Source: Candidatus Kuenenia stuttgartensis | Lineage (GTDB): Bacteria > Planctomycetota > Planctomycetia > Pirellulales > UBA1268 | Assembly (NCBI GenBank): GCA_945877135.1 | Contig: CAMCQY010000028.1 | Span: 1-34,945 of the forward strand | Direction of reading: 5' to 3' | Length of the DNA: 34,945 nucleotides | Shown: positions 33,355 to 34,945 of the stretch, piece after piece | Layout: each line of letters opens with the position of its first letter | How positions within the stretch are numbered: the first letter of the stretch is position 1 | The notes under the pieces: model-generated | Seen by the model: the letters and a program-made list of their open reading frames with translations, nothing else | The model's database searches: none | What the model was told of the DNA's origin: nothing | Made by a program: the position numbers and the translations under genes

Positions 33355-34944
33355 CTAGGCTCCTGCAGTCGTGTCGGTCGGCGTCGTGTCAGATGCCGTC
33401 GTGTCAGATGCCGTCGTGTCAGATCGTCCAGAGGACGCCGGTTGGCAAACAACGCTTTTTGTCAGATCGATGTCGTAGACGTCTGGGGCAGCCGCGGCAT
33501 CACCGCCTGAGAAGAGATGCTCCAGCGGCATCGCTTCGGCGAGCCCGTCAGCCACGTCGCCGGCCAGCGACCAGGCCCCGGCCGCCTGGATGTCGATATC
33601 GACGAGTCGCCCGACGAGCCGCAGTGGGGCGTCGAAGACCACGATCCGGTCGCACATCGTCCGTCCCGTCAGCTGCGCGATTCCATCCGGGGATGCGGGC
33701 TGCTCACCGTGCCTCCGTTCCTCACGCACCGACAGGCCTTCCACGAGTACCTGCTGCCGCGTGCCGATGAACCGCAGATTGCCGGCGAGGCTCACCGTCG
33801 CCTGGGCCTCGAGCAGCGCCTGGTTGCGTTCCTTCTTGACCGTCTCCGGCACATCGTCGGGCTGCCGATCGAAGGCCTTCGTACCGGGCCGCGGGCTGTA
33901 TTTGAAGATGAAGCTGTTTTTGAAATCAGCGGTGCGGACGAGATCGAGCGTGGTCTGAAATTCGGCGTCTGTCTCGCCGCAGAAGCCGACGATGAAGTCG
34001 CTCGTCACGGCCGCGTGTGGGATTGCCTCACGCAGGCGGCCGAGCATCTCCATGTATTCGCCGATCGAATAACCACGTTTCATCCGGGTGAGCACGGCGT
34101 CGGAGCCATGCTGTGCCGGCACATGCAGATAGTGGCTCACCGTCGGTAGGTCGCGGACGGCCGCGATCAGGTCGTCGGTCATGTCGCGCGGGTAGTTGGT
34201 CACGAACTTGATCCGGTCGAGTCCGTCGATCGCGTCGAGGAGCGCGAGCAGATCGGCAAGCCGCGTCGTCTTTCCGCCATCGGTGAAGCGGTAGCTGTTG
34301 ACGGTCTGGCCGATCAGCGTGATCTCGCGGCAGCCCTCGGCCACGAGCTTCCTCGCCTCGGCGACGATCGTGGCCGGTGCGCGGGCCTGCTCGGGGCCGC
34401 GGACGTGCGGTACCACACAGAAGGCACAGAACTTGTCGCAGCCGGTCTGCGTCCGAATGAACGCCTGGAAGGGCGTCGGCCGCATCTGGGGATCACGGTC
34501 GGGGTCGTAGCTCTCGAAGCTCTGGGCAATCGCCTCGCGGCTGCCGCCGGTGCGATCGAGGCTCACCTCCAGCCTGGGGCCGCCGCCGGCGAGCACGTCA
34601 TCGACGAGGCCGGGCACGCGATGGAGCTGGCCGGGACCGACGACGAGATCGACCCACGGTGCCCGCTTGCGGACGAGTTCCTGATCCTTCTGAGCCATGC
34701 AGCCGAGCACGCCAACGACGAGGCCTGGCCGCTGCTGCTTTTCGAGTCGGATCCGGCCGAGGGCGGAGTAGATCTTGTCCTCCGCATGCTGACGCACGCT
34801 GCAGGTGTTGTAAAAGACGGCGTCTGCCTCGGCGGTGGTGCTCGCCAGCTCCCAGCCCTGCCGGCGCAGCGCGGCGACGACGAGCTCGCTGTCGAGCACG
34901 TTCATCTGGCAGCCGACCGTTTCGATCCAGAGCCGTTTCGTCAT
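33355..34944 (-). CDS. miaB: tRNA-2-methylthio-N6-dimethylallyladenosine synthase MiaB
   Basis: MiaB is a radical-SAM methylthiotransferase that converts i6A37 to ms2i6A37 in tRNAs reading UNN codons. The 529-aa protein has the UPF0004 domain with C12, C48 and C82 for the auxiliary cluster, and the radical SAM cluster C169-x3-C173-x2-C176 (TGCDKFCAFC). GEITLIGQTVNSY-like and HVPAQHGSDAVLTRMKRGY segments follow, then a TRAM-like segment (about 395-460). The last about 60 residues are not part of the usual enzyme and end in SDTTA-type repeats coded by a 15-bp tandem repeat. The start ATG is at 34944, one base from the window edge, so the gene is complete but its promoter is outside. Confidence 0.94.
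   Translation of the reverse strand: MTKRLWIETVGCQMNVLDSELVVAALRRQGWELASTTAEADAVFYNTCSVRQHAEDKIYSALGRIRLEKQQRPGLVVGVLGCMAQKDQELVRKRAPWVDLVVGPGQLHRVPGLVDDVLAGGGPRLEVSLDRTGGSREAIAQSFESYDPDRDPQMRPTPFQAFIRTQTGCDKFCAFCVVPHVRGPEQARAPATIVAEARKLVAEGCREITLIGQTVNSYRFTDGGKTTRLADLLALLDAIDGLDRIKFVTNYPRDMTDDLIAAVRDLPTVSHYLHVPAQHGSDAVLTRMKRGYSIGEYMEMLGRLREAIPHAAVTSDFIVGFCGETDAEFQTTLDLVRTADFKNSFIFKYSPRPGTKAFDRQPDDVPETVKKERNQALLEAQATVSLAGNLRFIGTRQQVLVEGLSVREERRHGEQPASPDGIAQLTGRTMCDRIVVFDAPLRLVGRLVDIDIQAAGAWSLAGDVADGLAEAMPLEHLFSGGDAAAAPDVYDIDLTKSVVCQPASSGRSDTTASDTTASDTTPTDTTAGA
33383..33427. repeat. 15-bp tandem repeat at the 3' end of miaB
   Basis: GTCGTGTCAGATGCC repeats at 33383, 33398 and, incomplete, 33413. 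On the minus strand it codes S-D-T-T-A units at the MiaB C-terminus. The 15-bp period keeps the reading frame. Confidence 0.8.
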
Positions 34945-34945
34945 G

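Overview
The window is a high-GC chromosomal segment that looks like a planctomycete, probably of the Pirellulales/Pirellulaceae type. The evidence is a run of genes hardly seen together elsewhere: a DUF1501 protein with an RR signal, a PPC-domain exported protein, a BIG2/DUF1549/DUF1553 protein with cytochrome-like motifs, and a planctomycete-type cytochrome c fused to WD40 repeats. The CATCCAAGCCCG palindromic repeats that litter planctomycete intergenic DNA are also present. This attribution is inference; no rRNA is present to test it.

Layout. 1-378 holds structured repeats, followed by a short uvrC (379-1752) lacking the usual C-terminal HhH region. 1753-2217 is a 30-bp tandem array plus a palindromic repeat and two identical operator-like palindromes. 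2218-11302 is a co-directional cluster of exported proteins (DUF1501, PPC, DUF1549/1553, cytochrome c-WD40, unknown). A convergent alpha-glucan phosphorylase (glgP) follows. 13810-17935 carries an acyl-CoA dehydrogenase-like gene and two DUF1254 paralogues. Next come a fatty acid desaturase (-), a GT9 heptosyltransferase (+), an adenine deaminase-type hydrolase (-), a DUF3088 protein, a small membrane protein and ligA (+). A lipoprotein gene (24673-25449) is framed by two inverted copies of one palindromic element. Then come an HTTM membrane protein with its partner (-), a tRNA-Ala(GGC), a class IV aminotransferase, two VTT/DedA-type membrane proteins, and the opposing miaB-glnE pair (-) that closes the window.

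How the genes relate. The 2218-10228 genes probably form one transcription unit making cell-envelope proteins; the 1-nt stop/start overlap at 6087 and the 11-nt gap at 8568 support this. The rest is mostly housekeeping: repair and replication (uvrC, ligA), tRNA modification (miaB), nitrogen control (glnE), glycogen breakdown (glgP), outer-membrane glycan synthesis and lipid desaturation.

The most unusual content is non-coding. A palindromic element family (three copies, at 106-237, 24456-24604 and 25625-25781) has 17-bp terminal inverted repeats that differ between copies yet stay complementary within each copy. A second pair of structured units (5-100 and 251-358) keeps the same series of hairpins through paired base changes. 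No phage, CRISPR array, transposase or obvious defence system was seen.
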